Origin: Methylocystis hirsuta
GTDB taxonomy: Bacteria > Pseudomonadota > Alphaproteobacteria > Rhizobiales > Beijerinckiaceae
Direction of reading: 5' to 3'
Assembly: GCF_003722355.1 (NCBI RefSeq)
Contig: NZ_QWDD01000001.1
Location: 434,001-498,000, forward strand
Length of the DNA: 64,000 nt
The position numbers and the translations under genes are program-made. The notes beneath the pieces are model-generated. The model was given only the letters and a program-made list of their open reading frames with translations, searched no databases and was not told the origin of the DNA. The stretch's first letter is position 1. Each line of letters starts with the position of its first letter. Shown one piece after another: positions 27,131 through 37,765 of the stretch.

Positions 27131-27415
27131 GAGCCCTATAACATCGACCTGGGTCGCGTGATGACGGCGGCCAAGGAGCGCGGTTGCTGCCTGGAGCTTA
27201 ACGCAGAGCCGAACCGCCTGGACCTGACAGACGTCGCCGTCAATGGCTGCGAAGGATTTGGGCGTGAAAATGGCGATCTCGACGGATGCGCATTCGTCCG
27301 CCGGCCTTGCTTATATGCGCTATGGCGTGACCAAGCGCGTCGCGGATGGTTGGAGCCTGGGGATGTCATAAACACCCGCCCGTTAAGGGAGCTGAAGAAA
27401 TTGATCAGGCGATAG
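27131..27415 (+). pseudogene. PolX (DNA polymerase/PHP exonuclease) C-terminal remnant
   Basis: The frame starts with EPYNIDLGRVMTAAKERGC and LNAEPNRLDLTDV, typical of the PHP domain of bacterial PolX. It then leaves the family frame, which continues in the +1 frame as MAAKDLGVKMAISTDAHS and YMRYGV, and returns with DQARRGWLEPGDVINTRPL. Two opposite indels therefore flank about 90 bp that contain the metal-binding TDAH motif. Everything 5' of the PHP end is missing. Confidence 0.75.
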
Positions 27416-27585
27416 CCGCGGCGCTATGGTCCATGGCGGCGCGGCATTCTGGTCGCCCTTGGTTCTTGCCCATCAAAGAGCTGTTGCATAAGCTCAATTG
27501 GCCAAGTTCGACGCGATAACGCCTCTGATCGACGCCGCATATTGGACGATGGAAGAAGAAGCGTGGCGGCTGCGGGAAACATTAG

Positions 27586-29364
27586 ATGCGCGCCTCTGAT
27601 AACGCTGCCCGTTATGCGACGATCCACAAGGATCCTGCCTCCTTTGCGGTTCCGCCAAACCTTGCAGACTACGCCGGTGTTCGCGCCGCGTTTAACTGGG
27701 AGTCGGCGCGCGCAGGTTTGAGTGGCCTGCCGCAAGGCCGGGGTCTGAACATCGCTTACGAGGCGGTGGACCGACATGCGTACGGTCCCCGCGCGGATCG
27801 GGTGGCGCTGCGGTGGATCGGGAAGACCGGAGAACGTCGCGATTATTCCTATCGCGAACTGGTCCTCGCCACTAATCGCCTCGCAAACGCCTTACAATCC
27901 ACGGGCGTCAAGTCGGGCGACAATGTCTTCGTTCTGCTCGGCCGCGTTCCGGAGCTTTACGTCGCTATTCTGGGCGCGTTGAAGATGAAGTGCGTCGTCA
28001 CGCCGCTCTTCTCCGCCTTCGGGCCCGAGCCGATCGCGACCCGCATGGAAATCGGCGACGCGCGCGTCCTGGTCACGACCGAAACGCTTTATCGGCGCAA
28101 GCTCGAAGCGCTACGCGGGAGCTTGCCCAAGCTCCACTGCGTTATTCTCGTCGACGCTGACCAAGACGGCGAAGGAACGCGCTCCTGGCGCAAGCTGATG
28201 CAAGCGGCCTCCGACGCCTTCGAAATGCCCCCGACCGATCCGCAAGAGACGGCGCTGCTGCATTTCACCAGCGGCACGACCGGCCGTCCCAAGGGCGTCG
28301 TACATGTGCACGAAGCCGTAGTGACGCATTACGTGACCGGACTCTATGCGCTCGATCTTCATGACGACGACCGCTTCTGGTGCACGGCGGACCCCGGCTG
28401 GGTGACGGGAACGAGCTATGGGGTCATCGCGCCGCTCACGCATGGCGTGACCAATATTGTCGTCGAGGCGGAATTCGACGCGCCGACATGGTACGGCGTG
28501 CTCGCACAGGAACGGGTCACCGTGTGGTACACCGCTCCCACCGCCATCCGCATGATGATGAAGCTCGGCGCGGACGCCTTGAAGGATTATGATCTCTCCG
28601 CCTTGCGTTTCGCCGCCAGCGTTGGAGAGCCGCTGAACGCCGAGGCGGTGGTGTGGGGCGCAGAGGCCTTCGGCCTGCCGTTTCATGATAATTGGTGGCA
28701 GACCGAAACGGGCGGCATCATGATCGCTAATTTCGCGTCCATGGACATCAAGCCCGGCTCGATGGGCCGCCCCTTGCCAGGCATCGAAGCGGGAATAGTC
28801 CGGCGGAAGGCCGACGGCGGGGTTGAAACGGTCAATACTGACCAAGAAGGCGAGCTTGCGCTCAAAAGCGGCTGGCCATCGATGATGCGCGGCTACCTTC
28901 ACGAGGAAGCGCGCTATCGAAAATGCTTCGCTGGCGAATGGTATCTGACCGGCGATCTCGCACGCTGCGACGATGACGGCTATTTCTGGTTCGTCGGACG
29001 CGCCGACGACGTGATCAAATCCTCGGGCCATCTCATCGGCCCCTTCGAAGTCGAAAGCGCGCTGATGGAGCATCCGGCCGTCGCCGAAGTGGCGGTCATC
29101 GGCAAGCCGGATCCAATCGCCGGCGAGATCGTCAAGGCTTTCGTCGCCTTGAAGCTTGGCTTTCCGGCGGACGAAGCCATGCGCAAGGAGCTGCTCGGAC
29201 ACGCCCGCAAAAGGCTCGGCGCCGCCGTGGCGCCCAAAGAAATCGAGCTTCGCGCCAATCTGCCGAAGACACGTAGCGGCAAGATCATGCGGCGTTTGCT
29301 CAAGGCGCGCGAACTCGGCTTGCCGGAAGGCGATCTTTCGACGCTGGAGAGCGACGAGCGATGA
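27586..29364 (+). CDS. acsA: Acetyl-CoA synthetase-type AMP-forming ligase
   Basis: Adenylate-forming enzyme of 592 aa that converts acetate (or a close short acid), ATP and CoA into acyl-CoA. The AMP-binding motif [10 protein letters not shown] lies near 227-236, the WWQTETGG motif near 368, the hinge [11 protein letters not shown] near 472, and the acetylatable Lys in TRSGKIMRR near 566. It is slightly shorter than E. coli Acs (652 aa) and closer to Bacillus AcsA. Its stop overlaps the E1-alpha start (ATGA), making it the first gene of a coupled set with a 2-oxo acid dehydrogenase and an acyl carrier protein. Confidence 0.9.
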   Translation: MRASDNAARYATIHKDPASFAVPPNLADYAGVRAAFNWESARAGLSGLPQGRGLNIAYEAVDRHAYGPRADRVALRWIGKTGERRDYSYRELVLATNRLANALQSTGVKSGDNVFVLLGRVPELYVAILGALKMKCVVTPLFSAFGPEPIATRMEIGDARVLVTTETLYRRKLEALRGSLPKLHCVILVDADQDGEGTRSWRKLMQAASDAFEMPPTDPQETALLHFTSGTTGRPKGVVHVHEAVVTHYVTGLYALDLHDDDRFWCTADPGWVTGTSYGVIAPLTHGVTNIVVEAEFDAPTWYGVLAQERVTVWYTAPTAIRMMMKLGADALKDYDLSALRFAASVGEPLNAEAVVWGAEAFGLPFHDNWWQTETGGIMIANFASMDIKPGSMGRPLPGIEAGIVRRKADGGVETVNTDQEGELALKSGWPSMMRGYLHEEARYRKCFAGEWYLTGDLARCDDDGYFWFVGRADDVIKSSGHLIGPFEVESALMEHPAVAEVAVIGKPDPIAGEIVKAFVALKLGFPADEAMRKELLGHARKRLGAAVAPKEIELRANLPKTRSGKIMRRLLKARELGLPEGDLSTLESDER

Positions 29365-30347
29365 CCAAGAAAGTGCATCTCGATCACGCCCATCTGCTGC
29401 ATCTCCTCAAGGCGATGATCCGCATCCGGCATTTCGAGGCCAAATGCGTCGAACTCTATCAGGCGCAAAAGATCCTCGGCTTTCTTCACCTCTATGACGG
29501 CGAGGAGGCGGTCTCGGTCGGCGTGATGGAGGCGCTGACGCAAGACGACGCCGTTATCGCGACCTATCGCGAACATGGCCAGGCGCTCGCCCGCGGCGTC
29601 GATCCGAAGTGCCTGATGGCCGAGATGATGGGTAAACTGAACGGGTGCTGCCGCGGGCGCGGCGGCTCCATGCATTTTTTTGATCGCGCGCGCCGTTTCT
29701 ATGGCGGCAACGCCATCGTCGGCGGAGGCCTGCCGCTGGCGCTCGGCGTTGCGCTCGCCGACAAGATGCAGAGACGATCCACTGTCACGGCCTGCTTCTT
29801 TGGCGAAGGAGCGGTGGACGAGGGCGAGTTCCACGAGACGCTCAACTTGGCCAAGCTCTGGCGGCTTCCGATCCTGTTCGTCTGCGAGAATAATCTCTAC
29901 TCCATGGGCATGGCGGTCGAGCGCGCAGAGGCCGACACCGACTTCGTGCATAAGGCGTCGGGCTACAGAGTCGCCGGCGAGAAGGTGGACGGCATGGACG
30001 TGGTCGCCGTCGAAAGCGCGGCGAGAAACGCCATTGATAGAATTCGCAGCGAAAACGACCCCTATTTCCTCGAGTGCCGAACCTATCGCTTCCGGGCGCA
30101 TTCAATGTTTGACGCGCAACTCTACCGCTCGAAAGACGAGGTGGAAGCATGGCGTAAGAAAGGGCCGATCGTCCGCTTCCAGACCTGGTTGGAAGCCAAT
30201 CGCTTGATCAAGCCCGAAGAGCTTGCGGCGATTGAAGAGGAGGTCGACAAGGAAATCGCGGCCGCGGTCGCTTTCGCGGAAGCCGGCGGTCTAGAACCGG
30301 TTTCGGAGGTTGAACGCTTCGTCACGATGGAGGCGGTCCCGTCGTGA
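29361..30347 (+). CDS. pdhA: 2-Oxo acid (pyruvate or acetoin) dehydrogenase E1, alpha subunit
   Basis: Protein of 328 aa with the thiamine diphosphate motif [12 protein letters not shown] near 148 ending in NN near 177 (GEGA in place of the usual GDGA), and the substrate-channel segment GSMHFFD near 104. It forms the alpha2beta2 E1 with the next gene product and decarboxylates a 2-oxo acid (pyruvate) or cleaves acetoin. Start ATG overlaps the acs stop; its stop overlaps the E1-beta start (GTGA). The family alone cannot separate the pyruvate from the acetoin enzyme. Confidence 0.9.
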   Translation: MTKKVHLDHAHLLHLLKAMIRIRHFEAKCVELYQAQKILGFLHLYDGEEAVSVGVMEALTQDDAVIATYREHGQALARGVDPKCLMAEMMGKLNGCCRGRGGSMHFFDRARRFYGGNAIVGGGLPLALGVALADKMQRRSTVTACFFGEGAVDEGEFHETLNLAKLWRLPILFVCENNLYSMGMAVERAEADTDFVHKASGYRVAGEKVDGMDVVAVESAARNAIDRIRSENDPYFLECRTYRFRAHSMFDAQLYRSKDEVEAWRKKGPIVRFQTWLEANRLIKPEELAAIEEEVDKEIAAAVAFAEAGGLEPVSEVERFVTMEAVPS

Positions 30348-31348
30348 ACGCACCGCAAGCGAACGCCGCCGCGCGCATGACCTATCGCGAGGCCTGCAAG
30401 CAGGCGCTTCGCGAGGCGCTGCTCTCCGATCCACGCGTCTTCCTGATGGGCGAGGACATCGGCCGCTACGGCGGCTGCTACGCAGTGACAAAGGGTCTCC
30501 TTGAGGAGTTTGGCGAGGAGCGCATTCGTGACACGCCGCTCTCGGAGAGCGCCTTCGTCGGCGCGGGGGTCGGCGCCGCCATGGCGGGGATGCGACCGAT
30601 CGTGGAAATCATGACCGTGAATTTCAGCCTGCTCGCGCTCGATCAAATCGTCAACAACGCGGTCACCATTCCGCATATGTCGGGCGGCCAGTTCGCGATT
30701 CCCCTCGTCATTCGCATGGCCACCGGCGGCGGGCGACGCGTCGCCGCACAGCATTCGCGCAGTCTCGAGGGCTGGTATGCGCATATCCCCGGACTACGCG
30801 TCCTGACGCCCGCCACGGTCGAGGACGCGCGCTTCATGTTGAAGGGCGCGCTCGCTGACCCCAATCCGGTGATTATTTTCGAGCATGTCATGCTCTACAA
30901 TATGGAGGGCGATCTTCCATCGGACATGAAGGTGGTCGAAATAGCGCACGCGAAAGTGCATCGCGCCGGACGAGATATAAGCCTCATCACCTATGGCGGC
31001 AGTCTGTTCAAGGCGCTGGAGGCGGCGGACGCGCTTGCTGCCGAAGGGATCGATGCAGAAGTCATCGATTTGCGCGGGCTCAGGCCGCTCGACACGAAGA
31101 CCATTCTCGACTCAGTCGCAAAGACGAGGCGCTGTGTCATCATTGACGAAGGCTGGCGCAGCGGGTCGATTTCCGCCGAAATCGGCATGCGCATCGCAGA
31201 AGAAGCTTTCTTCGAACTCGACGCGCCGTTGCGGCGCGTATGCTCGCGAGAGGCGCCTATACCCTTTGCGGCGCATCTCGAAGACGCTTGCCTGCCGCAA
31301 GTGGCGACGATCGTCGCAGTAGCACGCGAACTTGTCCGTCCGTCATGA
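30344..31348 (+). CDS. pdhB: 2-Oxo acid dehydrogenase E1, beta subunit
   Basis: Protein of 334 aa matching the transketolase-like beta subunit: [18 protein letters not shown] near 30, [20 protein letters not shown] near 64, and the C-terminal domain with [15 protein letters not shown] near 238. GTG start overlaps the alpha stop; its TGA overlaps the E2 ATG. Partner of the alpha subunit in E1. Confidence 0.92.
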   Translation: MNAPQANAAARMTYREACKQALREALLSDPRVFLMGEDIGRYGGCYAVTKGLLEEFGEERIRDTPLSESAFVGAGVGAAMAGMRPIVEIMTVNFSLLALDQIVNNAVTIPHMSGGQFAIPLVIRMATGGGRRVAAQHSRSLEGWYAHIPGLRVLTPATVEDARFMLKGALADPNPVIIFEHVMLYNMEGDLPSDMKVVEIAHAKVHRAGRDISLITYGGSLFKALEAADALAAEGIDAEVIDLRGLRPLDTKTILDSVAKTRRCVIIDEGWRSGSISAEIGMRIAEEAFFELDAPLRRVCSREAPIPFAAHLEDACLPQVATIVAVARELVRPS

Positions 31349-32520
31349 GCGCGTTCAAAATGCCAGCGCTCGGCGCCGACATGGAGGCCGGCACGCTCGT
31401 CGAGTGGCTCGTGAAGCCTGGCGATCGAGTCAAGTCCGGGGATGTCGTCGCGGTGGTCGAGACGCAAAAGGGCGCGATAGAGGTAGAAATCTTTCTGGAG
31501 GGCGTCGTCTCCAACATCCTCGTTCCGGTCGGCGCGCGCGTTCCGGTCGGGACGGTTCTTGCGCAGATCGAGGGCGCAGAGGGCGCCGCCCCGCCGCCCC
31601 CCCTGGAACCCGCAGCCGCTGCGCTGAAGCCGGCGCCGCAGGTATTGGCGCAAGCGCCGCCGATGCCGGCCATCACGGCGCCGAGCTCGCGACTAAAGAT
31701 TACGCCCGCGGCGCGGCGCCGAGCGACGGCGTTGAGCCTCGACCCCACAATGATCGTGAAAGGAACCGGCGTCGAGGGATCGATCCGGCTCGCCGACGTC
31801 GAAACATACGCGAGCGGAGCGAAACTCGCGCGGTGCCCGGCGAAAATAGGCCTCGACCTTTCTCAGATGCGCCAGGCGATCGCCGCCGCAATGAGTCGTT
31901 CGAAGCGGGAAATACCGCACTATTACCTCACCGAAACGGTTGACCTTCACGCCGCTTCGACCTGGATCGAGCGATACAACGCCGAGAAAACCCCAGTCGA
32001 ACGCATTCTGCCCGCCGTGCTCTTTCTCAAGGCTGCGGCCTTGGCCTTGCGCGAGCAACCGCACCTCAACGGCGCTTATGAAAACGGCGCCTTCATTCCT
32101 TCTTCCAGTATTCACATCGGCTGGGCGATTTCGCTGCGCGGCGGCGGACTGATCGCGCCGGCCATACGCGACACGGACAGAAAATCGCTGGCCGAACTGA
32201 TGGCGGCCATGCGCGACCTGGTGGAGCGCGCGCGACGCGGGAATTTGCGTAGCTCCGAACTCACTTCTCCCACTATTACCGTCACGAGCGTCGGCGATCG
32301 AGGAGCGGAGTCGGTGACCGGCGTTATCTATCCTCCGCAGGTCGCGATCGTCGGATTTGGCCGTGTGGTCGCGCGTCCATGGGTTGTCGATGGGCGCATC
32401 GAGAGTCATCCGCTCGTCACCGTCAGCCTCGCGGCGGATCATAGGGTCACCGACGGCCATATCGGCGGCCTGTATCTCGCCGCGGTCGGGCGTCTCTTAC
32501 AGGAGCCGGATAAATTATGA
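31345..32520 (+). CDS. Dihydrolipoamide acyltransferase E2
   Basis: Protein of 391 aa. A single lipoyl domain (about 1-75) has the lipoylated Lys near 42 (ETQKGA), followed by a Pro/Ala linker, an E1/E3-binding peripheral domain near 112-148, and a catalytic chloramphenicol-acetyltransferase-like core ending in DHRVTDG (HXXXDG active site). The short, one-lipoyl layout also occurs in acetoin dehydrogenase E2. Start fixed by overlap with the E1-beta stop; an ORF extending further upstream reads into E1-beta. No E3 gene is present in the window, so a shared E3 must be used. Confidence 0.9.
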   Translation: MSAFKMPALGADMEAGTLVEWLVKPGDRVKSGDVVAVVETQKGAIEVEIFLEGVVSNILVPVGARVPVGTVLAQIEGAEGAAPPPPLEPAAAALKPAPQVLAQAPPMPAITAPSSRLKITPAARRRATALSLDPTMIVKGTGVEGSIRLADVETYASGAKLARCPAKIGLDLSQMRQAIAAAMSRSKREIPHYYLTETVDLHAASTWIERYNAEKTPVERILPAVLFLKAAALALREQPHLNGAYENGAFIPSSSIHIGWAISLRGGGLIAPAIRDTDRKSLAELMAAMRDLVERARRGNLRSSELTSPTITVTSVGDRGAESVTGVIYPPQVAIVGFGRVVARPWVVDGRIESHPLVTVSLAADHRVTDGHIGGLYLAAVGRLLQEPDKL

Positions 32521-32783
32521 CGGACGCCGAAATCAGAGCGATCGTTCTGGAGCTCATTGGCGACATCGCGCCCGAGGCCGATCTCGCCTCGGCTCGCGAT
32601 GAAGACGACATACGTGAAATATTCGACCTTGATTCGATGGATTTCGCCAATCTCGTCGTCGCCATTCATGATCGACTGGGGGTCAATATTCCCGAGGCCC
32701 ACTACAATCAGCTCTTCACGCTGGAGTGTGCGATCGCCTATCTGCATGATGCGCTCACGCAACCAAAACAAAACGATGGATAG
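32517..32783 (+). CDS. Acyl carrier protein coupled to the E1-E2 operon
   Basis: Acidic protein of 88 aa with the phosphopantetheine attachment motif DLDSMDF (Ser near 41) and the helical pattern of acyl carrier proteins. Its start overlaps the E2 stop (ATGA), so it is translated together with the dehydrogenase. It is not beside fatty-acid synthesis genes. It could accept acyl groups produced by Acs or E2; that role is inference. Confidence 0.85.
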   Translation: MTDAEIRAIVLELIGDIAPEADLASARDEDDIREIFDLDSMDFANLVVAIHDRLGVNIPEAHYNQLFTLECAIAYLHDALTQPKQNDG

Positions 32784-32798
32784 CGCCCATCGTCAGGG

Positions 32799-33671
32799 AT
32801 GTTTAGCAAGATGCATGTCGTCATCGATATTGGCGGAACGAAGACGCGGCTCGCAGGCGCTCATGATCTTGGTGCGTTCCTAGAACCCGTCATCGTCGAT
32901 ACGCGGCAGAATTACCGAGAAGCGCTCGACGTTCTGTACGCTGCAGCTGTAGGGGCGTCGAGGGGCGCGTCGATCGATGGCGTGGCGATCGGCGTTCCAG
33001 GGGTGCTGTCGCGCGATAAGCGCGTTCTGGTTCACGCGCCCAATCTTCCAAAATGGAATGGAGCCAAAATCGCCGACGACATCGAATCCGCTGTTGGCGC
33101 GCCCACCGTGTTGGAGAACGACGCCGCCCTTGTGGGCCTCGGCGAAGCGACCGATGGCGCGGGAAAGGGCTCGGCGATCCTCGCCTATATCACGATCTCG
33201 ACGGGCGTGAACGGCGCGCGCATCGTCGATGGCCAAATCGATCGCGCAACCTATGGTTTCGAGATTGGCGAGCAATACCTCGACGATTCGGCGCGCACTT
33301 TCGAGGAGCTTGTCTCGGGCCGCGCGATCGCCGCGCGCTTCAACATGCCTCCGCGCGAGCTCGGCGAGGACCATCCCGTGTGGGATGAACTCGCTCGGCT
33401 CACCGCGCGGGCTCTGCACAATGCGATCGCGCATTGGTCGCCCGACCGCATCGTCATTGGCGGCTCGATGATGAACGAAGTTGGCATTCCGATCGATCGC
33501 ATATGGACGCATCTGCAGGCGCTGCCGCGCAAGAATCCGGCGCTGCCTGAAATCGTACATGCGACGCTCGGCGACTTCGGCGGATTATGGGGCGGTCTTG
33601 CACGACTGCGTCTCGCGCGCGAGCAAATATCGCTCGCGCCGGCCGGCTCAATTGGCCAAGCGAGCGTTTGA
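32799..33671 (+). CDS. ROK-family sugar kinase, glucokinase-like, without the zinc motif
   Basis: Protein of 290 aa with the ATP-binding DIGGTKTRLAG near 10-20, the catalytic region IGVPGVLSRDKR and LENDAALVGLGEA near 105-117. The usual ROK zinc loop (CXCGXXGCXE) is absent; the corresponding stretch reads FEIGEQYLDDSARTFEEL, with GEQ where GH is usual. The likely role is phosphorylation of glucose released by the downstream glycosidases. Start ATG at 32799; 32811 is an alternative. It follows the acyl carrier gene by 15 bp, and its end overlaps the convergent transporter gene by 24 bp. Confidence 0.78.
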   Translation: MFSKMHVVIDIGGTKTRLAGAHDLGAFLEPVIVDTRQNYREALDVLYAAAVGASRGASIDGVAIGVPGVLSRDKRVLVHAPNLPKWNGAKIADDIESAVGAPTVLENDAALVGLGEATDGAGKGSAILAYITISTGVNGARIVDGQIDRATYGFEIGEQYLDDSARTFEELVSGRAIAARFNMPPRELGEDHPVWDELARLTARALHNAIAHWSPDRIVIGGSMMNEVGIPIDRIWTHLQALPRKNPALPEIVHATLGDFGGLWGGLARLRLAREQISLAPAGSIGQASV

Positions 33672-35444
33672 TGCGGCCGAACGTTCGGGCGGCCGTTGTC
33701 GCGCGTCCAGCGTCAAATGCAACACGCGGCCAAAGAACTTGTCCTGACTTTTTGGTCCGCTAACATAGATTAGCGCCGTTCCCGCCAGCTCTTGTCCGAA
33801 GACATCGAAAAGCGTTTGGCGTGCCTGGGGCGAGAGCGACTCGATCGCCTCGTCCACAACGACGAACCGCGGCTTGTGAAGCAGGACGCGTGCAAAGGCG
33901 AGTTGTTGCTGCTCGGGATCTGTCAGCTCTTTCTCCCATCGCGCCACCCGATCCAGCAGAAACGCGAAATGTCCCAGATCGAAACGAGTCAGCGCCGCGA
34001 CATAGGCTTCCTCAGAGAAATCGCTCGATGGCGACGGGTAGGATATAATCGCGCGCAATGAAAGATCGGGTATGTAGGCGCGCTTCGGGACAAAGAGAAC
34101 GCTTTCCGCCGACGGCAGACGAATGCGTCCGCTCCCGGATGTCCACAATCCCGCCATCGCCAGAAACAACCGCGTCTTGCCGGACCTCGGCTCGCCTACG
34201 ATCAGCACATGTTCGCCGGGCGCAATCTCGACACGCGCGTCGCTTAAGCTCGTTAGTCCGGCGGGCGAAAGAATGCACAGTTCGTCGAGGACAAACCGAT
34301 CGTCGGACGTCTCTTCGAATGTGATGCGGCGCGCGTCCAAGCCGGCCTTGTCGATGTCGATCAAGGCTTGCCGAAAACCGCCGACGCGATGCAGCGTCGC
34401 GCGCCAATCGGCGATCGTTCCGGCGTTGTCGACGAACCAGCGCAGCGATTGCTGCACCTGAGTGAAAGCCCCCACCGCCATGAGCAAGCCGCCGAAGGTG
34501 AGACTTCCCGCAAAATAGGCGGGGGCGGCGACGATGATGGGCGCAACGATGGTGAACCAGCCATAGCCGGCGGTCACCCAAGTCAGATTGGTGGTTGCGG
34601 AGACAATTCGGCGCAACACGTCGAGAAGACGATCGAGCTCCCGGTGCAGACGATCTTCCACCAGCTTTTCGCCGCGGGAAACCGCAATCGCTTCGCCGTG
34701 TTCATTGACATCCATCAGCGCAAAACGCATTTCGGATTCTCGCGCATAGCGTTGGGCGCCGAGCTCGACCAGCGGGCGCCCGACACGCCAGCTGGCGAAA
34801 GAAGCGACGCTTGCATAGAGGAGCGCACACCAGACCATATAGCCCGGAATGACGATCTTCCTGTCGAATAGGTCGAATGCAACGCCTTCGGAGAGTCCCC
34901 ACAGCACGCCGACGAAACTTAAGAGCAGCAAAGTCGCTTGCAGAAGGCCGACTCCTAAATCCGTTGAGACCTCGGCGAGCCGCTGCGCGTCGGCATGAAT
35001 GCGCTGGTCTGGGTTGACGCCGATTTCGCCCAGACTCGCGATGCGGAAGCTGCGATGCGATTTCAGCCACTGAAAGAACAAATCCCGGGTCATCCCTTCG
35101 CGCAATTTCAGCTTGGCCATCTGTGCCAGCCATGTCTGAGCGACGTTGAGAACCAGCAATGCGCCGGCGATATAGGCAAAAACCAAAAGCTGCTCGATAA
35201 CGGCGGAGAGCTCCTTTCGCGACAGCGCGTCGTAAAAAGGCTTATTCCACGCGTTTAGCCGAATCTGGCCATAGGCCGTCGCGCTGATGATCACGACGAG
35301 AGCGAAGCCCAGCCAATAGAGCGCGAATCTTTGGCGAGATGCGCGAAGGGCGTCGAGGATCATCTTGAGATGCGGCCATAGATCGCCGGCCGCGGTCGTT
35401 CGCCGAGCCTTTTCCTCCTGCTGCGGGTTGTCTCGATCAATCAT
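33648..35444 (-). CDS. ABC transporter, fused permease and ATPase (YddA/SbmA-type)
   Basis: Half-transporter of 598 aa: six membrane helices (about 40-330) of the SbmA/BacA-like ABC_membrane_2 type (GQIRLNAWNKPFYDALSRK near 58), then an ATPase domain. Walker A is GEPRSGKT near 416; the signature is degenerate (LTDPEQQQ instead of LSGGQ) near 506, and Walker B is FVVVDEA near 526. Such degeneration is usual in the YddA group. Substrate unknown. It faces the ROK gene tail to tail and is divergent from the GH3 gene, so it is regulated separately. Confidence 0.85.
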   Translation of the reverse strand: MIDRDNPQQEEKARRTTAAGDLWPHLKMILDALRASRQRFALYWLGFALVVIISATAYGQIRLNAWNKPFYDALSRKELSAVIEQLLVFAYIAGALLVLNVAQTWLAQMAKLKLREGMTRDLFFQWLKSHRSFRIASLGEIGVNPDQRIHADAQRLAEVSTDLGVGLLQATLLLLSFVGVLWGLSEGVAFDLFDRKIVIPGYMVWCALLYASVASFASWRVGRPLVELGAQRYARESEMRFALMDVNEHGEAIAVSRGEKLVEDRLHRELDRLLDVLRRIVSATTNLTWVTAGYGWFTIVAPIIVAAPAYFAGSLTFGGLLMAVGAFTQVQQSLRWFVDNAGTIADWRATLHRVGGFRQALIDIDKAGLDARRITFEETSDDRFVLDELCILSPAGLTSLSDARVEIAPGEHVLIVGEPRSGKTRLFLAMAGLWTSGSGRIRLPSAESVLFVPKRAYIPDLSLRAIISYPSPSSDFSEEAYVAALTRFDLGHFAFLLDRVARWEKELTDPEQQQLAFARVLLHKPRFVVVDEAIESLSPQARQTLFDVFGQELAGTALIYVSGPKSQDKFFGRVLHLTLDARQRPPERSAASNARLAN

Positions 35445-35617
35445 CTTAAACGATCTCGCCCAAGCAATTTCACGGCGCCGTCTCCGACCGTTTCGCGCCG
35501 TCGGCGGCCGGATGATCTGTTATACATGCAGTTTAGAACGGATTGTTCCGCTAAGGCGAGGCCCAGGTCCGCGCCGAGACGGACGGTTGAAACGACGATA
35601 ATTATGTGGGCGACGCC

Positions 35618-37747
35618 ATGAGCCGGATTGAGTCCCTTCTGCGCGCCATGACGCTCGAGGAGAAGCTCGGCCAGCTCAACCTCGTCACGGCCGGGCAGGC
35701 AGCCACTGGCCCAATCGTCCCAGGCGAGACGACGCAAGACATTCGCGCCGGCCTGGTTGGCGGCGTCTTCAACCTTTGGGGGCGCGATGTCGTCGCGCGG
35801 ACGCAGCGGCTTGCGGTCGAGGAGACTCGATTGGGCGTGCCGCTGATTTTTTGCCTCGACATTCTCCATGGATATCGCACGATCTTTCCGGTTCCGCTTG
35901 CGGAGGCCGGCGCTTTTGATCCGCTCTTATGGGAGCGCACGGCCCGCGCTTCGGCGCTAGAGGCGGCATGCGAGGGCATTCATCTGAGCTTCGCGCCGAT
36001 GCTCGACGTCTCGCGCGATCCGCGCTGGGGCCGGATTGTGGAGGGACCGGGCGAAGACCCCTTTGTCGGAACGAAATTCGCGCAGGCGAAAATTCGAGGC
36101 TTCCAGGGCGAGCGCCTGAGCGATCGAGGCGCGCTCGCGGCGACCGCCAAGCATTTCTGCGCGGGCGGCGCCGCCACGGCAGGACGCGACTATGCGGCTG
36201 TCGATGTCTCGGAGCGCATGCTGCACGAAGTCTATCTGCCGCCGTTTCGCGCCGCCGTCGAAGCAGGATGCGCGGCGATCATGTCCGCCTTCAACAATGT
36301 CAACGGCGTTCCGATGACGTCGCACGACAAGCTGTTGAACGGATATTTGCGGCGTAAGCTCGATTTCGACGGCGTCATCATGAGCGATTACACGGCGGTC
36401 ACGGAACTCGTCGAGCATGGCGTCGCCGCCGATCTTGTCGAAGCGGCGGCCCTTGCGCTCACTGCCGGCGTCGACATGGATATGGTGAGCGGCGCCTATT
36501 TGCGCTGCCTACCGGAGGCGCTGGCGCGCGGCCTGGTGGCCGAAGCCGACATTGACGCAGCCGTCGCGCGCGTCCTGCGGCTAAAAGAGCGGCTTGGACT
36601 ATTCGACGATCCCTATCGGTTCGCGACGCCCGCTGAAGGCGTTCAGGAGGCGCATCGGCAGCTGGCGCTGGACGCCGCCCGGCGCGCGATCACGCTGCTG
36701 TCCAATCGGGGCATTTTGCCGCTTGCCGCGGATGTGCGCCGCATCGCCGTCATTGGACCCCTGGCGGATGCGCGCGCCGACATGCTTGGTCCCTGGTCTG
36801 CGGCCGGGGCCGCGGAAAATTGCGTCACGATCCTCGCAGGGCTCAAGGCCGCCTTGCCGGCTTGCGACCTTATTCACTGCACGGGCGTCTCGATAGAGGG
36901 CGACGACGAGAGGGGTATTGAACTCGCTTGCACCCTGGCGAGAAGCGCCGATGTCGTCGTGCTCTGCTTGGGAGAATCCGCCGGCATGAGCGGCGAAGCG
37001 GCCTGTCGCGCGACGCCTGGCTTGCCTGGAAAGCAACGCCAGCTCGCGGAAAGCATAATGGCGACCGGCGCGCCGGCGGTCGCACTTCTTTCTTGCGGAC
37101 GCCCACTGACCGCGCCTTGGCTTTTCGAACATGCGCAGGCCGTGCTCGCCACATGGTTGCTTGGCGATATGGCGGGCCATGCCATCGCCGATGTGCTGAC
37201 GGGCCGCTTCAACCCTTGCGCGCGGCTTGCCGTCACTTGGCCGCGCGACGTCGGGCAGGTTCCGATTTTCTATGCGTCGCGATCGACGGGGCGCCCGCCG
37301 GACGCGAACAATTTCTACAGCAGCAAATATCTCGATTGTCCTGTTGAGCCACAATTTCCTTTCGGCCACGGACTTTCCTTTGCGCGCGTGACCTTGACGA
37401 ATCTTCGCATCAATCGGCTTGAGTTCACGCTCCGCGATGAGGTCGAGGCGCGCGTCGATGCGCGCAATGAGAGCGAGGTTGCGACGGAAGAGACGATCTT
37501 TCTCTTCCTTCATGACGTCACGGCGCGTGTCGGGCGCCCGCTGATGGAGTTGAAAGCCTGGGCCAAGGTCGCCTTGGAGCCCGGTAAAAGCAAGACGGTT
37601 GCTTTCACGCTGACCGCAGAAAGCTTCTCCTTTCCAGGCGAGGATATGGAGGTCATGTTCGAGCCCGGCGCTTTCGATATTCTAGTCGGCCTCAGCGCGG
37701 GCCGGAAAAATTTGCTGACCGCAAGCTTGCGCATGATTTCGACTTAA
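35618..37747 (+). CDS. bglX: Glycoside hydrolase family 3 beta-glucosidase
   Basis: Protein of 709 aa with the GH3 barrel (about 1-310), the alpha/beta sandwich (about 340-560) and a C-terminal fibronectin-like domain (about 600-709). The nucleophile Asp lies in GVIMSDYTAV near 257; KHFCAGGAA near 182 corresponds to the substrate-binding KHF motif. No signal peptide is visible (it begins MSRIESLLRAMTLEEKLGQL), unlike E. coli BglX, so it is probably cytoplasmic. ATG chosen; a GTG four codons upstream is possible. It hydrolyses beta-linked glucosides. The GH13 gene follows 18 bp downstream. Confidence 0.9.
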   Translation: MSRIESLLRAMTLEEKLGQLNLVTAGQAATGPIVPGETTQDIRAGLVGGVFNLWGRDVVARTQRLAVEETRLGVPLIFCLDILHGYRTIFPVPLAEAGAFDPLLWERTARASALEAACEGIHLSFAPMLDVSRDPRWGRIVEGPGEDPFVGTKFAQAKIRGFQGERLSDRGALAATAKHFCAGGAATAGRDYAAVDVSERMLHEVYLPPFRAAVEAGCAAIMSAFNNVNGVPMTSHDKLLNGYLRRKLDFDGVIMSDYTAVTELVEHGVAADLVEAAALALTAGVDMDMVSGAYLRCLPEALARGLVAEADIDAAVARVLRLKERLGLFDDPYRFATPAEGVQEAHRQLALDAARRAITLLSNRGILPLAADVRRIAVIGPLADARADMLGPWSAAGAAENCVTILAGLKAALPACDLIHCTGVSIEGDDERGIELACTLARSADVVVLCLGESAGMSGEAACRATPGLPGKQRQLAESIMATGAPAVALLSCGRPLTAPWLFEHAQAVLATWLLGDMAGHAIADVLTGRFNPCARLAVTWPRDVGQVPIFYASRSTGRPPDANNFYSSKYLDCPVEPQFPFGHGLSFARVTLTNLRINRLEFTLRDEVEARVDARNESEVATEETIFLFLHDVTARVGRPLMELKAWAKVALEPGKSKTVAFTLTAESFSFPGEDMEVMFEPGAFDILVGLSAGRKNLLTASLRMIST

Positions 37748-37765
37748 CGCGCGTTGGAGGCGCAC

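Noticed and set aside
28111..30101. Two long minus-strand frames (363 and 373 codons) opposite acs and E1-alpha
   Set aside because: They lie antisense to genes with all catalytic motifs; such frames are common in GC-rich coding DNA.
29361..33671. Reading the operon as a new carboxylic-acid natural-product pathway
   Set aside because: Only an acyl carrier protein points that way; no ketosynthase, transferase or thioesterase is present, so the simpler central-metabolism reading is preferred.
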